This document shows, piece after piece, positions 52,961 to 64,000 of a stretch of DNA of 64,000 bases. Below the pieces are notes generated by a model that worked only from the letters and a program-made list of their open reading frames with translations, made no database searches and was not told where the DNA came from. The translations under genes were made by a program, and so were the position numbers. The DNA is from Symsagittifera roscoffensis (lineage: Eukaryota; Xenacoelomorpha; Acoela; Convolutidae). How positions within the stretch are numbered: position 1 is the first letter of the stretch; every line of letters begins with the position of its first letter. Location of the stretch: positions 61,297,584 to 61,361,583 of the forward strand of contig NC_087062.1 in NCBI RefSeq assembly GCF_963678635.1, read 5' to 3'.

Positions 52961-54519
52961 GTGAAGGCTGGAAGATTCTGGAATTCTAATTTTTAAAAAT
53001 TCGAATTATGACGTCATATTTCTGAGAAACGTCAGAGACGGCCATTTTAGCTAAAATAGCAAAAAGAAACAGAACAACTTTATCTGCGATTACGAACAGT
53101 ACGAAATCGAGACTAAAAGAACAACAACGAACTATCGAACAGCAGAGGACGTTCCGAGTTGCAACTATTGTGCTGTTACAATAGTTGCAAGGCCGTTGCG
53201 AGCAACGGTGAAGGGTAAAACCCAGCCTTCCGAGTTATTGTGAACTGGATATTAAGAAGCTTGATTCACCGGATTCAAGAATCCGGAAGGGTCTCGGGAC
53301 GTGGACTTTTATGAACTTATATTGAATTTTAGCATCCGTCATGTCCTGACTTGAATTCAATTAAGATCTTAATTCGTTTTGACAAGAATGAGGAGCTAGA
53401 AGTAGGGGGGAAAGGGTTGATCCATCTTCGATGGAGATGATGATTTTTATCTACTGAACAAAAACAATAGTAATATGATAAGTAGTAGCCCTGTTTTTAG
53501 GAGTGACCTCGTGGTCTGGGGATACTGAGACCCAGCCATGAGCTCACTATTTTTGCATGTAATTCAGTTAATTTGAGCGTTCTGGTCGAAGCCGGAGAGC
53601 AGTAACGTTTTTGTCGACCCGATGTTAGAAAGGACCACCGAAAAGTACTGGCTTGGTAGAGACGGTGAAAAACATGCGAAGCTTTGTTTAGACGCTAGCC
53701 AGTCGTCTTAAGACTTAGTTTTGTTATCCGTCGATATGTATCTTCCGGGCGAATGTTACATGTATGTTTTTATGGCGCTCCTGGGTGTTATTCTTTTTTA
53801 ACATCATGACCGGCAGAACCGTTAACGAGCACTCCGCGCCGAGCGGATGCTCACATTAACGCCCTTAATAGGCCTAAACCGCCGGGGCGGAAGGGTAGTT
53901 CGGAAAGCGGAGGCCTTCCGAATTGCCGTGAATAGTTTTTTAACCTAGTTAAGACCGAAAATTCACGAACCAGGAAGGGTGGGGGGATCGGCCGTCCCCT
54001 CGTCCCCTGAGCGGTTGGTGACCAAAAACATTTAAAGAGATAAGTAAAACCAAACAAAAAGTAGTATAGTACCCAAGAAAAACAAAAAACATAAAAAATA
54101 ACCGAAAAAAAACCAAAAACAGTAAAAAAGTAAAAAATCAGTAGAAATCATCCCCCCAGACAAGATGTGATTCAACCCCCCCGTTTGTTGTTGATAGATA
54201 TATTGTTGTTACAGGCATTTATATCAGTCAGGATCGTTACGATCAATTTTGTGGCCCGTTTGTGAGGCTTGTACTGTAGGGTTATTTGAGCATTTAAGCA
54301 CGTTAATGATAAATTGCGCCCAATCCGGAAGGGTCAGCTGATTTGCGCTCAATTCGGAAGGGTCCGGGGTGAAGACCGATCCGGCAAGCAGTACAGGGAA
54401 CAACAGGAAGAGGCTCAACGACAACTACAATCGACTGTTGGGTATCGTTAACAAGTTTTGTATCCCTTTTGGTACAAAAAGTAGGATAGTAATCTGTGGG
54501 GGGCTCGACAGTAATCTGT
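52961..54519 (+). repeat. 1.56 kb tandem duplication in LTR, first copy
   Basis: The unit starts GTGAAGGCTGGAAGATTCTG at 52961 and again at 54520, 1,559 bases later. Copies differ by only a few bases, including a 2-base change in an A-run near 54107 and single changes near 53378 and 53720. Confidence 0.9.
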
Positions 54520-56069
54520 GTGAAGGCTGGAAGATTCTGGAATTCTAATTTTTAAAAATTCGAATTATGACGTCATATTTCTGAGAAACGTCAGAGACGG
54601 CCATTTTAGCTAAAATAGCAAAAAGAAACAGAACAACTTTATCTGCGATTACGAACAGTACGAAATCGAGACTAAAAGAACAACAACGAACTATCGAACA
54701 GCAGAGGACGTTCCGAGTTGCAACTATTGTGCTGTTACAATAGTTGCAAGGCCGTTGCGAGCAACGGTGAAGGGTAAAACCCAGCCTTCCGAGTTATTGT
54801 GAACTGGATATTAAGAAGCTTGATTCACCGGATTCAAGAATCCGGAAGGGTCTCGGGACGTGGACTTTTATGAACTTATATTGAATTTTAGCATCCGTCA
54901 TGTCCTGACTTGAATTCAATTAAGATCTTAATTCGATTTGACAAGAATGAGGAGCTAGAAGTAGGGGGGAAAGGGTTGATCCATCTTCGATGGAGATGAT
55001 GATTTTTATCTACTGAACAAAAACAATAGTAATATGATAAGTAGTAGCCCTGTTTTTAGGAGTGACCTCGTGGTCTGGGGATACTGAGACCCAGCCATGA
55101 GCTCACTATTTTTGCATGTAATTCAGTTAATTTGAGCGTTCTGGTCGAAGCCGGAGAGCAGTAACGTTTTTGTCGACCCGATGTTAGAAAGGACCACCGA
55201 AAAGTACTGGCTTGGTAGAGACGGTGAAAAACATGCGAAGCTTTGTTTAGACGCTAGCCAGTCGTCTTAAGACTTAGTTTTCTTATCCGTCGATATGTAT
55301 CTTCCGGGCGAATGTTACATGTATGTTTTTATGGCGCTCCTGGGTGTTATTCTTTTTTAACATCATGACCGGCAGAACCGTTAACGAGCACTCCGCGCCG
55401 AGCGGATGCTCACATTAACGCCCTTAATAGGCCTAAACCGCCGGGGCGGAAGGGTAGTTCGGAAAGCGGAGGCCTTCCGAATTGCCGTGAATAGTTTTTT
55501 AACCTAGTTAAGACCGAAAATTCACGAACCAGGAAGGGTGGGGGGATCGGCCGTCCCCTCGTCCCCTGAGCGGTTGGTGACCAAAAACATTTAAAGAGAT
55601 AAGTAAAACCAAACAAAAAGTAGTATAGTACCCAAGAAAAACAAAAAACATAAAAAATAACCGAAAAAACCAAAAACAGTAAAAAAGTAAAAAATCAGTA
55701 GAAATCATCCCCCCAGACAAGATGTGATTCAACCCCCCCGTTTGTTGTTGATAGATATATTGTTGTTACAGGCATTTATATCAGTCAGGATCGTTACGAT
55801 CAATTTTGTGGCCCGTTTGTGAGGCTTGTACTGTAGGGTTATTTGAGCATTTAAGCACGTTAATGATAAATTGCGCCCAATCCGGAAGGGTCAGCTGATT
55901 TGCGCTCAATTCGGAAGGGTCCGGGGTGAAGACCGATCCGGCAAGCAGTACAGGGAACAACAGGAAGAGGCTCAACGACAACTACAATCGACTGTTGGGT
56001 ATCGTTAACAAGTTTTGTATCCCTTTTGGTACAAAAAGTAGGATAGTAATCTGTGGGGGGCTCGACAGT
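54520..56069 (+). repeat. 1.56 kb tandem duplication in LTR, second copy
   Basis: Near-identical to 52961-54512, ending at CTCGACAGT. Short open frames in both copies (reverse strand near 53851-54057 and 55410-55673) are equal in position and have no protein resemblance. Confidence 0.9.
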
Positions 56070-57159
56070 GCTGCACTGTAGTGACCCTTCACCGAACTGC
56101 GAATATCCGAGTTAAGCACCTTAATTCGGAGATTAAACAAACCCGGAGGGGTATAGTATTACTAATATTATTACTTATATAGCCTATATTAATAGTCTTA
56201 TATCATTTTTCAGTGAAAAACAACGAAAACAGACCGGTTTTTAGGGTCAAAATAGCGATATTTTGATCCCCCCACAAGTCGCGATTTTTGAGATATCGAT
56301 ATTTTTTGAAACGGAAAAAAGCGCTAAACTAGTGTGTTACATCGAAACTGCACTACTGTAATAAGTAGAACCGGTTAACTTTAGTTCGGAAGTGGTTAAA
56401 ACTAGTTTGGTACCAAAAACCAAATTTTCCCAAATTTTGATAGTAAGAAACACTAAAAATTTAGAAAATTTTTTGAAATTTTTGAGGTAGGACAGTAAAA
56501 ATAGTTGTTCGGACAACGTCCACTAGTGAATCTACAAGTCTTAAAATCCGCTACCCGAAAGCCTTCCGGGTTGCAGAGAAATCGAACATAACGTGTTTGA
56601 TTTGGTGGATTCATCAATCCGGAGGGGTCCAGGTAGCATAGTTTTTCGCAAAATTTTTCTACAATAGCGTTTTAGATCGGGTCTTTTGCATTGAACTAGA
56701 AGAGTATAGGCCTTCTGAGCTCGGATCAATAATTTTTAGGTCGAAAGGACCAGATTTGCGGAAAAAGTTAGGCGGAACCTATAAGAGAGAAAATTTTTTG
56801 AGTTCGAAAAAAAAGACGTTTTGGCTAATAACTTTGGAACTACTGATCATATCGAGTTGATCTTGGTACCAATAGATCAGAAATTTTTCGGAAAAGCGAG
56901 AGAGAAAATTTTTTGAGATTGTTTTTAGCAAATTACACAAATCCGGAGGGGTACACCCTTCACGTTTTATAAATTTTTCTGAAAAACCCTTATACCCCTA
57001 CCAAAAGTTGATAGCGATTGAACTAAGTGACTTAGGACAGTTCTAGACAAAAAGGGAAGGCTGAAGGCACAAGACAACCATAATAGAGTCGAAATTAGGC
57101 AAGTAATAAGACCCTTCACCGTTAGTGTGAATTGTCAAATAAGTGCCTTAACTTCAATC

Positions 57160-57490
57160 CGGAGGGGTCTAGGAAAGGACCCTATACCCTTCCCAGTTAA
57201 TTCAAACAGCATAAAAGCTACGCAGAACGTATCCGGAGGGGTACAAGCTGAAATTAAGAAAACTACAAAAAGCTACTTTGACAGAGCTAAGGGCTCCCAA
57301 TCCGGAGGGGTCGAAATTTTTCAAAGTCGGAGGGGTCCGAATCCGGAGGGGTCTACTTTCCACAAAACCGGAGGGGTCCGAATCCGGAGGGGTCTTATAG
57401 TTGCTAATTCCGAGGGGTCCCAATCCGGAGGGGTCCATATTCTGACGGTCCGGAAGGGTCCTATTTGCGCCAATCCGGAGGGGTATCATT
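57160..57490 (+). repeat. Cluster of 11 CCGGAGGGGT motifs in LTR
   Basis: AATCCGGAGGGGTC and close variants repeat eleven times in 330 bases, all in element orientation; single copies also occur at about 56617 and 56941. It corresponds to 21488-21812 and 25441-25865. Confidence 0.9.
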
Positions 57491-57714
57491 TTATTAAGGA
57501 CTTAGGTAAACGAAAGAAAGACTGAAAAGCGAGAGGTATTAGGTTATTAATACACAGGCTAGGTATCAGTGACTGCACTGGTAACTTGCCTCTCAAAAAG
57601 AACCAGACTAATACAAAACAGGTCGAACTCGGATATTCGCGACACTAAGTCTAAATTAAAAAGAGCGTGACTCATTGGTGTGGATTGAAACAGAATACGT
57701 TTTTGGGAAAAGTG

Positions 57715-57802
57715 ACTGCCCTGAGGATTTTAGTAGGTCTAGCTCGGGCAGTCCGAAGGCAGATAGGTAACACAGTACTCGGTGGGTGCAATAGACGCCC
57801 AC
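57715..57802 (+). promoter_or_regulatory. Paired leader hairpins A and B (best copy)
   Basis: Hairpin A: ACTGCCCTGAG (57715-57725) with CTCGGGCAGT (57743-57752), one bulged T. Hairpin B: GTGGGTG (57782-57788), loop CAATAGA, CGCCCAC (57796-57802), one U-G pair in RNA. Both lie in the last ~300 bases of the LTR, so near the start of the genomic transcript. Confidence 0.7.
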
Positions 57803-58011
57803 TTGAGAAAATTACTGCCTTCAAAGTTTTGTCTGTTTGGTGCAGCACCAAGCAGGGAAAGCTTTTTCTTTAAAAGACAGGTTCGACTATTGTACTGCGA
57901 CCGACTAAGAGTACTAGACACATACGTTTTTTTTTATATATACATTCATATTGTGTCAATATATATATTTTTTTGTTTTTTGATTTTAAATCAACCTAAA
58001 CTGTGCTTGAT

Positions 58012-58266
58012 TGGGTAGTGAGTACACTATCTTTTAAATTGACTGATAACATCATATTGTGCTAGTTTCCAGATCTTTGGACCGATAATCGGCTAGTGTG
58101 AATAAATTTTATACAAACTGTACTCTGACAACATACAGGGATTCGTGGTCACTATTTAATAGAATCTGGTGAAATTTATCGTGTTGTGTCATTATTATTG
58201 TTAATAAAACTATAAGGTCTCTAGCAATTGAGTCAAGAGTAGGCATAGGAAAGTGACAAATAAAGA
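58012..58266 (+). other. 5' leader with possible primer-binding site
   Basis: TGGGTAGTGAGTACACTATC at 58012 is conserved at the same place in two other leaders and begins TGG, as a site complementary to a tRNA CCA end would. The tRNA is not identified. The rest is AT-rich and non-coding up to the gag ATG at 58267. Confidence 0.4.
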
Positions 58267-60171
58267 ATGAGTTTAGACAAGTCAAGGATACCAAAACGAG
58301 GTAATAGCTCTAGGAAATTCATACCTGAAAAGCAAAGAAAAACGATGACCGATCTTTTTGTGGATTGGATCAAGCGAACCCGGTCCGATAAAGAGGGGAC
58401 GGTTTCAGGCAGAATGGTTGAAACGAGAAGTCAAAAGACCTCAGAAGAGCGAAGAGAACTGTTAGAAGTGGAGGTCAATGCGGACCATACCATGAACGAC
58501 AACCAGGGAGTAAATGGACTGGAAGGGAGAGGCAGAAGGCTGGCGAGTGAATCTACTCCGGTAGAACAAGGCCATGATTTTGCCACTTCCACCGGGACGT
58601 TGGATCGAGAGGAGATGTCGGAACTGTCCGACATCTCAACTGAAGTAACGGCGACTAGAAGATCTCCGACAGACAACACTATGATGGCAGGCGGAACGGG
58701 GAAACAAACAACGTCATCATCATTCTCAGAAAGAATGAAGAACACCTTCGGAAACATCTTTCCATTCAGCATGGGAGGAGGAGCAGGAAACGATGGGGAG
58801 TCCCAGGAGGAAGAGGATGAAGAGGAGCAAGGGGACTTTGGATCTCAAGTCAGTCTCAATAGTTCGATCCAGGAGAGTGAGGCACACGTCGGAAGAGAGA
58901 CTGGAACTATGGATAAATTTGGTGTAGTGACAACGATAAGCAAAGAGGCAAACACACCAGGCCAGTCAAAAGACTTCGCGATTAGGACAAGTTCAGAGCC
59001 ACAAACTGGAGAGAGTAGAACCAGAGGGCTAGGCAACGCGTTAGCGGATCCTGAAATAGATAATGATAAAACGTCAAGACAGAGAGTCAAGGCCCGGATC
59101 TCTACCAGCACGAAGCTACCTGGGACCGACAGAGTTACACCACCACATGTGACGCCACTCATGGATAACGGGGCGGCACTAGAGGAAGCCTTAAACAACA
59201 TAGTGGGCAGTTTAGGAGAACAAAATGAACAGATGTCGATAAGGATGAGTGAACTGGAAAGAGCAGTTCACATTGAAAGAGAAAGTCTGCGGGAAGAAAT
59301 AAACCGCAACAGACAAGAAGTTGACAGAAGCGAAAAACGCTTGAAAGAAAGAACAGACGAACATATGACGAGGAACTTGTCGCGAATGACAAGAGAGGCG
59401 GAACAGAGGGAGTTACGCTTAAGAGCCGACATGGAGAAGTTAAGAATTCAGCAAGAGCAGTCTCTTGGGTCTCTTGACACAAAGATAGACGCGATGATGG
59501 AGAGGCGAACGCAGGCTATCATGGATAGGTTGGACGGGCTACTAAGCAGCAAGAGTGGACCAAAAGAAGGAGAGCCGAACTCGGGAGGTCCCAGCAGGGA
59601 ACCGAGGGTGAACTTCAATGAACATCAAAGGAGGAAGACAAATGGATCCACTAGAGGCAGGGGCAGTTCATCAGGCTATGCCACAAGGGGTAATACAGCA
59701 TGGGGCCCGAACAGTAGAGCAAGTTCAACGGGGAACAGACAAACCTCGAACGAACGACCAACGCAAAGCACACATGCGACCGGGAGAAGCGATTCTGGCA
59801 ACATGGGGCATACAAGCCCGAGGAGGAGTCACATGGGCCAAGCGGGAAACGCGCATGGTGATTCGGATTGTAGGGATGCACCGCACACAGAGCCTTCGAC
59901 AAGGTGTGAGGACACTCAGGCGGGACACTCAAGGGATGCTACTGCAATGGCCACAGCATTTGAACCCCTGAACAGGTCTTTGGAGACATTCCTGACGCGG
60001 TTATCTAGAACCAATGAACGCAGTGAAAAGTCCAGAAGAGTCTTTAAGAAACCAAGATGCTACAAAGACGAATCTGATGGCTGTATTGATACAGGAATGC
60101 AGCGCGCTCACCAGCAACTTAGAAGGGACAGCCCTGAACAGTGTCATGGCCAAGAAACAGTATCAACGTGA
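58267..60171 (+). CDS. Ty3/gypsy gag, N-terminal and matrix-like part
   Basis: 634 codons starting at an ATG after the leader: a basic N-terminus (MSLDKSRIPKRGNSSRKF), acidic and Ser-rich middle, a coiled coil at about residues 318-400 (LREEINRNRQEVDRSEKRLK) and a Gly/Asn/Arg-rich stretch at about 435-560 (GSTRGRGSSSGYATRG). Capsid homology starts near residue 575 (FEPLNRSLETFLTRLSRTNE). At about 60094 roughly 53 bases are missing relative to the minus-strand copy, shifting the frame, so the last ~25 codons here are out of phase and gag continues in the next frame from 60095. Confidence 0.85.
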   Translation: MSLDKSRIPKRGNSSRKFIPEKQRKTMTDLFVDWIKRTRSDKEGTVSGRMVETRSQKTSEERRELLEVEVNADHTMNDNQGVNGLEGRGRRLASESTPVEQGHDFATSTGTLDREEMSELSDISTEVTATRRSPTDNTMMAGGTGKQTTSSSFSERMKNTFGNIFPFSMGGGAGNDGESQEEEDEEEQGDFGSQVSLNSSIQESEAHVGRETGTMDKFGVVTTISKEANTPGQSKDFAIRTSSEPQTGESRTRGLGNALADPEIDNDKTSRQRVKARISTSTKLPGTDRVTPPHVTPLMDNGAALEEALNNIVGSLGEQNEQMSIRMSELERAVHIERESLREEINRNRQEVDRSEKRLKERTDEHMTRNLSRMTREAEQRELRLRADMEKLRIQQEQSLGSLDTKIDAMMERRTQAIMDRLDGLLSSKSGPKEGEPNSGGPSREPRVNFNEHQRRKTNGSTRGRGSSSGYATRGNTAWGPNSRASSTGNRQTSNERPTQSTHATGRSDSGNMGHTSPRRSHMGQAGNAHGDSDCRDAPHTEPSTRCEDTQAGHSRDATAMATAFEPLNRSLETFLTRLSRTNERSEKSRRVFKKPRCYKDESDGCIDTGMQRAHQQLRRDSPEQCHGQETVST

Positions 60172-63100
60172 CACTGCTGAGAAAATCTTCGAAATCTTAT
60201 TAAACCGTTTCGGATCAGGGGTGCAGGGGCACCAGGCGATGATGCGCTTCGAGAAACGGAGGCAGCGGGAAGATGAAACTATAGACAAGTTTCTCGATGA
60301 TTTGGAAATGCTGAGAAGACGCAGCCAACCGGATGAGTCAAACCGAAGGATGAACCTGGCCGTAGCCTCAAAATTCATTGATGGTGTGAAAAACGATGAA
60401 CTTCGTACGATGCTAGCAACGCATTACACACCACTATCAACTAATGCGCCAACACCGGAGGAGTTGAGACTCAAATCGAAAGAGTATCTATTGCTGAAAC
60501 CTCCTTCGAGATCTGGATATTACAAGAACAATTATGGCAATTTTAACAACGGACCAGCGAACCAAGGGAACAATTGGTATAAACCGAGGGACGATATGGA
60601 CAAGAGACGCTCTTGTGCTAATTGTAGTTCAACAGACCATCATGTGTCAGCATGCCCAGCTTATAAACAAGGCATGAAAGCAATAGGCTTTAGCCTCGAG
60701 GACGAAGATGCGTCAGAGTTGGAACATGAGGATTTCATGAGAGGAGTAATTGCGAAATTCGGCCCGAGGTGTTTCTTTTGCAACTTGGAAGGTCATTTTA
60801 AATCAGACTGTCCGCAATTCTGGGATGCAGTGGCAGACATCAAGCATCCAAGGCATGAAGAAGCTTTATCGGGAGTGAAAGCAAGCAAGGCTCGACTTTT
60901 AAACGAAGCAGAGGCACGCAGGAAGGACAAACCTCAAGAGCTGGCGGCAAAGAAAATGCAAGCGGTAACAGGAGAAGCATGTGAACCGGAACCAGCAACT
61001 GCGGCCGATGACTTCAAGATCGATTACAAGGCAGCCGCAAAGGATGCTCTAAATAGAGTACAACAGGAACTGGTGACGAAAGAAATCGAACAAAAAGTGA
61101 AACTTGAACTGGAAAATGAAAAGCTTCAGGAGCAACTGAATACCTTCGAAGCAACGGAGTTCGAGGAGACGAAAACACCAAGCAGTTTAGATATGAAACT
61201 TAAAGTGATCTCCGGTAAGAGGTTCGGCATGGCGCCGCAAGGAAAGAAGATACAGTCGATAATCTCAGTGGCTGGACACCAGGTAATAAGGAATTTGAGT
61301 GAACCATCAGAGTTCACTTTAATGCATTTGGACACATATGCAGATTATCTGAGGCAGGTGGAGCCACGCACTGAGTCGAGAGCTGTGCGAGCACTACTAA
61401 CGACGGGTGGCCCTCGCATGAAGAAACTTCATGGACGCTACTTGGAGGTCTATGGGCCGTATCAAATAATGCTGAACGTGGATGGAATCAGCATCTACAC
61501 CAGGACTTACATAACAACAGATGATGACCAAATGGGGCAGATCTATTTGGGTGAAGAGGAACTCAAAGTCCGCAGGATAGGCCATGACGCCATGATGGAA
61601 CAAGACGCGGTACATATTGGATATGAAGCAGATGTGACAGCACACCTGCTTGACACCAACGGAACAAAAATCGGAGTCACAGGGCTTCTGGACACAGGCG
61701 CGGTGGTGAGTGTGATGCCGATAAAAACCTGGGAGAGAATGGGCTTCACGCGGGAAGATTTGATTCCTACGAATCTCCGACTAGCCGCTGCAAATCGAGG
61801 AGCTATCTACGTAGCCGGAAGAACACCGGTGACGGTCCTTCACATGGGAGGACGGAACCTTTGGATGAGCTTCTTGGTGGTAGAGAATCTGGACGACGCC
61901 GACCAATTCATCTTGGGCAGAGATTTTGTCAGGAACTTTGACGTGATGATTGACTTGAACAACGGTCTAATACGGATTAGAAACCCGGACCGAAAGTATG
62001 TTAAGAGACCAGTTAATAGGATAATAACAGATGAAAATAAGGTACCAGTTTTTTTGGATAGAAAAGAAAAGTTACAACCAGGACAAGCTGTAGTAGCGAT
62101 TTTTAGAATGAGAAATTTAAATTCGTTAAGTGATAGTAAACAGGTTTGCTTAGTACCGAATCCAAATAGTCAGAGTTCGGTGATTTTAGGCCGGAGCTTC
62201 TCGGTAACGCGAAACGGACTGTGTGTCAGTGTGTTGTTGAACACACTGGACACCACGGTTTCAATCCAGCGTGGAAAGAAGCTTGGCTACGCCTTGCCGA
62301 TGAGGACCGACTATGAAGAGACACAAAACTTGAAGAAATATAGTGTGAAAGACTGTCCTTATCATGCAAATAAGGATAAAATCTTAAAGAGAATTAATGA
62401 ATTAAAATCTATTCATAAATTGTTTTCAATGAAATCCGAAACGGACGACGGCTTATCAAGCTGCTCGAATTTTCCGGAACGCCCCTCGTCATATGAACTA
62501 GATTCTGACAAACCGGTTTTGCCAGAAATAGAACATTTAAAAGGAAAAATAGGTGAGGGAGATTTTGAAAAATTGCGGGACCTCCTAAATCGGAACGCCG
62601 AGGTATTTTCAAAACATAAGGCGGACATCGGTTGCTGTAATTTCGTCGAACACGAAATCGAACTAGAAGAGGGTGCCGTTCCCCATAGGGAAGGCGCAAG
62701 GCGAATGACGCCACATAAATCGGAAGCGTGCCGAGCGGAAATAGAAATGTTGCTTGAATACGACATGATAGAACTCTCGAAATCACCATGGGCTTGCGGA
62801 GTAGTAATGGCGAAAAAGAAAGGGGGGCAGCTTAGATTTTGTTGCGACTTTCGTTACTTGAACGCGGTAACGATTAAAGATGCGTACCCGATACCGCGAA
62901 TAGACGAGAGCCTATCTAAACTTGGTGATGCCAAGTTCTTCACCACACTGGACTTGGGTTCTGCCTTCTGGCAGGTCCCTCTGCGAAAGAAGGACAGAGA
63001 GAAAACCGGATTCGCGTGCGAATTGGGATTGTACCAGTGGAAGAGGATGCCCTTCGGCTTGTGCAATGCGACAGCAACTTTTCAAAGGCTGATGGCTCAG

Positions 63101-64000
63101 GCTTTGACAGGAGTGACCAAAAAGTACGGGAACCTCTTGATGTGCTACGTGGATGACGTAGTCATAGCGACACCGAGCCTAGAGGATCACATTGATCGGC
63201 TCGATGAGGTCTTCGGATGTATGAAAAGAGCAGGCTTGAAATGCAAACCATCGAAATGTGAAATCCTTAGGGATTCGATCAAGTACCTGGGAAGAATGGT
63301 GGACAGGCATGGTGTGAGGCCAGATCCGGACGCAGTGGAAGCAGTGTTGACATGGAAAGCTCCGAGAACGGACACACAGCTCATGAGCTTCCTAGGGTTT
63401 GCCAATTACTACCGAGAATTCATTAAGGGATATGCGGACAAAGTGTATCCGATGCAGAAGCTGATGCGCAACAAAGGGCAGAAGTTCGAATGGAACGATG
63501 AAGCACAAGTTGCTTTCGAGAACATAAAGCGGGAACTGTGCGAAGCGCCAGTGCTAGGCATGCCTACAGAAAAGGGCATGTATGTTCTTGACACGGACGC
63601 ATCGGTGGTGGCCATCTCAGGAATCTTGCATCAAGAGCAAGAATGGAACGGAAGAACAGTTCTCCGTCCCATTGCATACGGCAGCAAGGTCCTGAGTGAC
63701 ACAGAGATGAAATATGGCGCACCAAAAGCAGAAATGTTTGCAGTAGTTACCTTCGTGGAGAAGTACCGTGCATACTTGGGGAGCGCTCCCTTCAAGTTAC
63801 GCGTGGACAACAGAGCGTTATCCTGGTTGAAGACCTACTCGATGGATCAGAGTTATATTGGTAGATGGATAGTCAGATTGGATGGCTACCATATGATAAT
63901 CGAACATAGGATGCGTGATAAACATCAGAATGCTGACAGTCTCAGCAAGAAAACTGAGTTCTATGAAAGATTGGAGCAGAAGCAGGCCAATCAGGCGGAA
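60095..64000 (+). CDS. Ty3/gypsy gag C-terminus plus pol: zinc knuckles, protease, RT, RNase H (runs off window)
   Basis: Open to the window end, 1,302 codons. Domains in order: capsid C-terminal part (IDKFLDDLEMLRRRSQPDE); CCHC knuckles at 60614-60655 and 60770-60811 (CX2CX4HX4C, both intact); a linker; aspartic protease LLDTGAVVSVMP (DTG 61691-61699) with FILGRDFVRNFDV; reverse transcriptase from about 62790 (RFCCDFRYLNAVTIKDAYPI; TTLDLGSAFWQVPL; MPFGLCNATATFQRL; YVDD 63146-63157; YLGRMVDRHG); RNase H from about 63575 (YVLDTDASVVAISGILHQ; RWIVRLDGYHMIIEH). Gag and pol share one frame, with no frameshift or stop between them, so a single polyprotein is expected. Codons become A/T-rich at about 61990-62170 and 62330-62560. 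All visible catalytic residues are present; integrase lies beyond the window. Confidence 0.9.

Larger units (their letters stand above)
52840..58011 (+). repeat. Very long LTR (+), about 5.2 kb, of best preserved Ty3/gypsy element
   Basis: It begins TGTGACATTCGACCAG, with a TG terminus. Landmarks in order: GGTTGATCCATC (53416 and, duplicated, 54975), GAGCTCACTATTTTTGCATG, CTCCTGGGTGTTATTC, CCCTGAGCGGTTGGTGACC, GGGGCTCGACAGT, CAGTGCTGCACTG (56066) and CAGTGACTGCACTG (57567), the motif cluster at 57160-57490, and hairpins at 57715-57802. It ends before TGGGTAGTGAG (58012), a possible primer-binding site. Without the duplication it would be about 3.6 kb. The 3' partner is outside the window, so ends are inferred from three other LTRs. 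Confidence 0.75.

Noticed and set aside
53851-55981. Duplicated small reverse-strand ORFs in the LTR (near 53851-54057, 54224-54424, 55410-55673 and 55781-55981)
   Set aside because: They are identical only because of the tandem duplication; the other LTRs do not keep the frames.
57715-57802. Leader hairpins as a tRNA or spliced-leader gene
   Set aside because: There is no cloverleaf, A/B box pair or splice-donor context. Two separate hairpins with conserved arms fit an element leader better.

Overview
This window is invertebrate animal DNA made almost entirely of nested, mostly decayed retrotransposons. I found no host gene, rRNA, tRNA or CRISPR array. Three things point to a cnidarian (coral, octocoral or hydrozoan), by family resemblance rather than a database match: Ty3/gypsy elements whose integrase is followed by a macro-domain-like tail, a GIY-YIG Penelope-like element with a PHD finger inside its reverse transcriptase, and CR1-type LINEs whose ORF1 carries an SGNH domain.

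Layout. 3-7828 (+): a very long SGNH-hydrolase polyprotein, followed by a divergent LTR-like stretch to about 9.02 kb. 9.02-10.32 (+): decayed element with a restriction-endonuclease-like (REL) domain. 10.32-14.3 (-): decayed CR1-like LINE. 14.9-18.9 (-): decayed Ty3/gypsy pol with a macro-like remnant. 18.99-24.74 (+): LTR, leader and decayed gag-protease of a second element, joined head-to-head to 24.76-28.68 (-), the leader and LTR of a third. 28.68-29.82 (+): second REL copy. 29.82-31.0 (+): 5'-truncated LINE reverse transcriptase. 31.0-48.73 (-): one giant Ty3/gypsy-like element, in element order LTR, gag, protease, [reverse transcriptase deleted], RNase H, integrase, macro-like ORF, giant SGNH ORF, LTR fragment. 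48.9-52.84 (+): Penelope-like element with terminal repeats and a hammerhead-like motif. 52.84-64.0 (+): the best preserved Ty3/gypsy element, with a roughly 5.2 kb LTR (containing a 1.56 kb tandem duplication) followed by gag, protease, reverse transcriptase and RNase H, running off the window.

The most unusual content is the giant Ty3/gypsy lineage. It has LTRs of 3.2-5.2 kb; dense arrays of a short CCGGAGGGGT-like motif inside the LTRs; a paired-hairpin leader structure with compensating base changes; and, downstream of integrase, a macro-like ORF plus an SGNH-bearing polyprotein that in copy 1 continues for more than 2,500 codons. Two divergent copies of that polyprotein, both mostly open, suggest a protein that was under selection until fairly recently. 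I can assign no function beyond the SGNH hydrolase fold.

All elements here are broken to some degree (frameshifts, stops, deletions, active-site changes). Boundaries of LTRs and decayed elements are estimates made by comparing copies inside this window.
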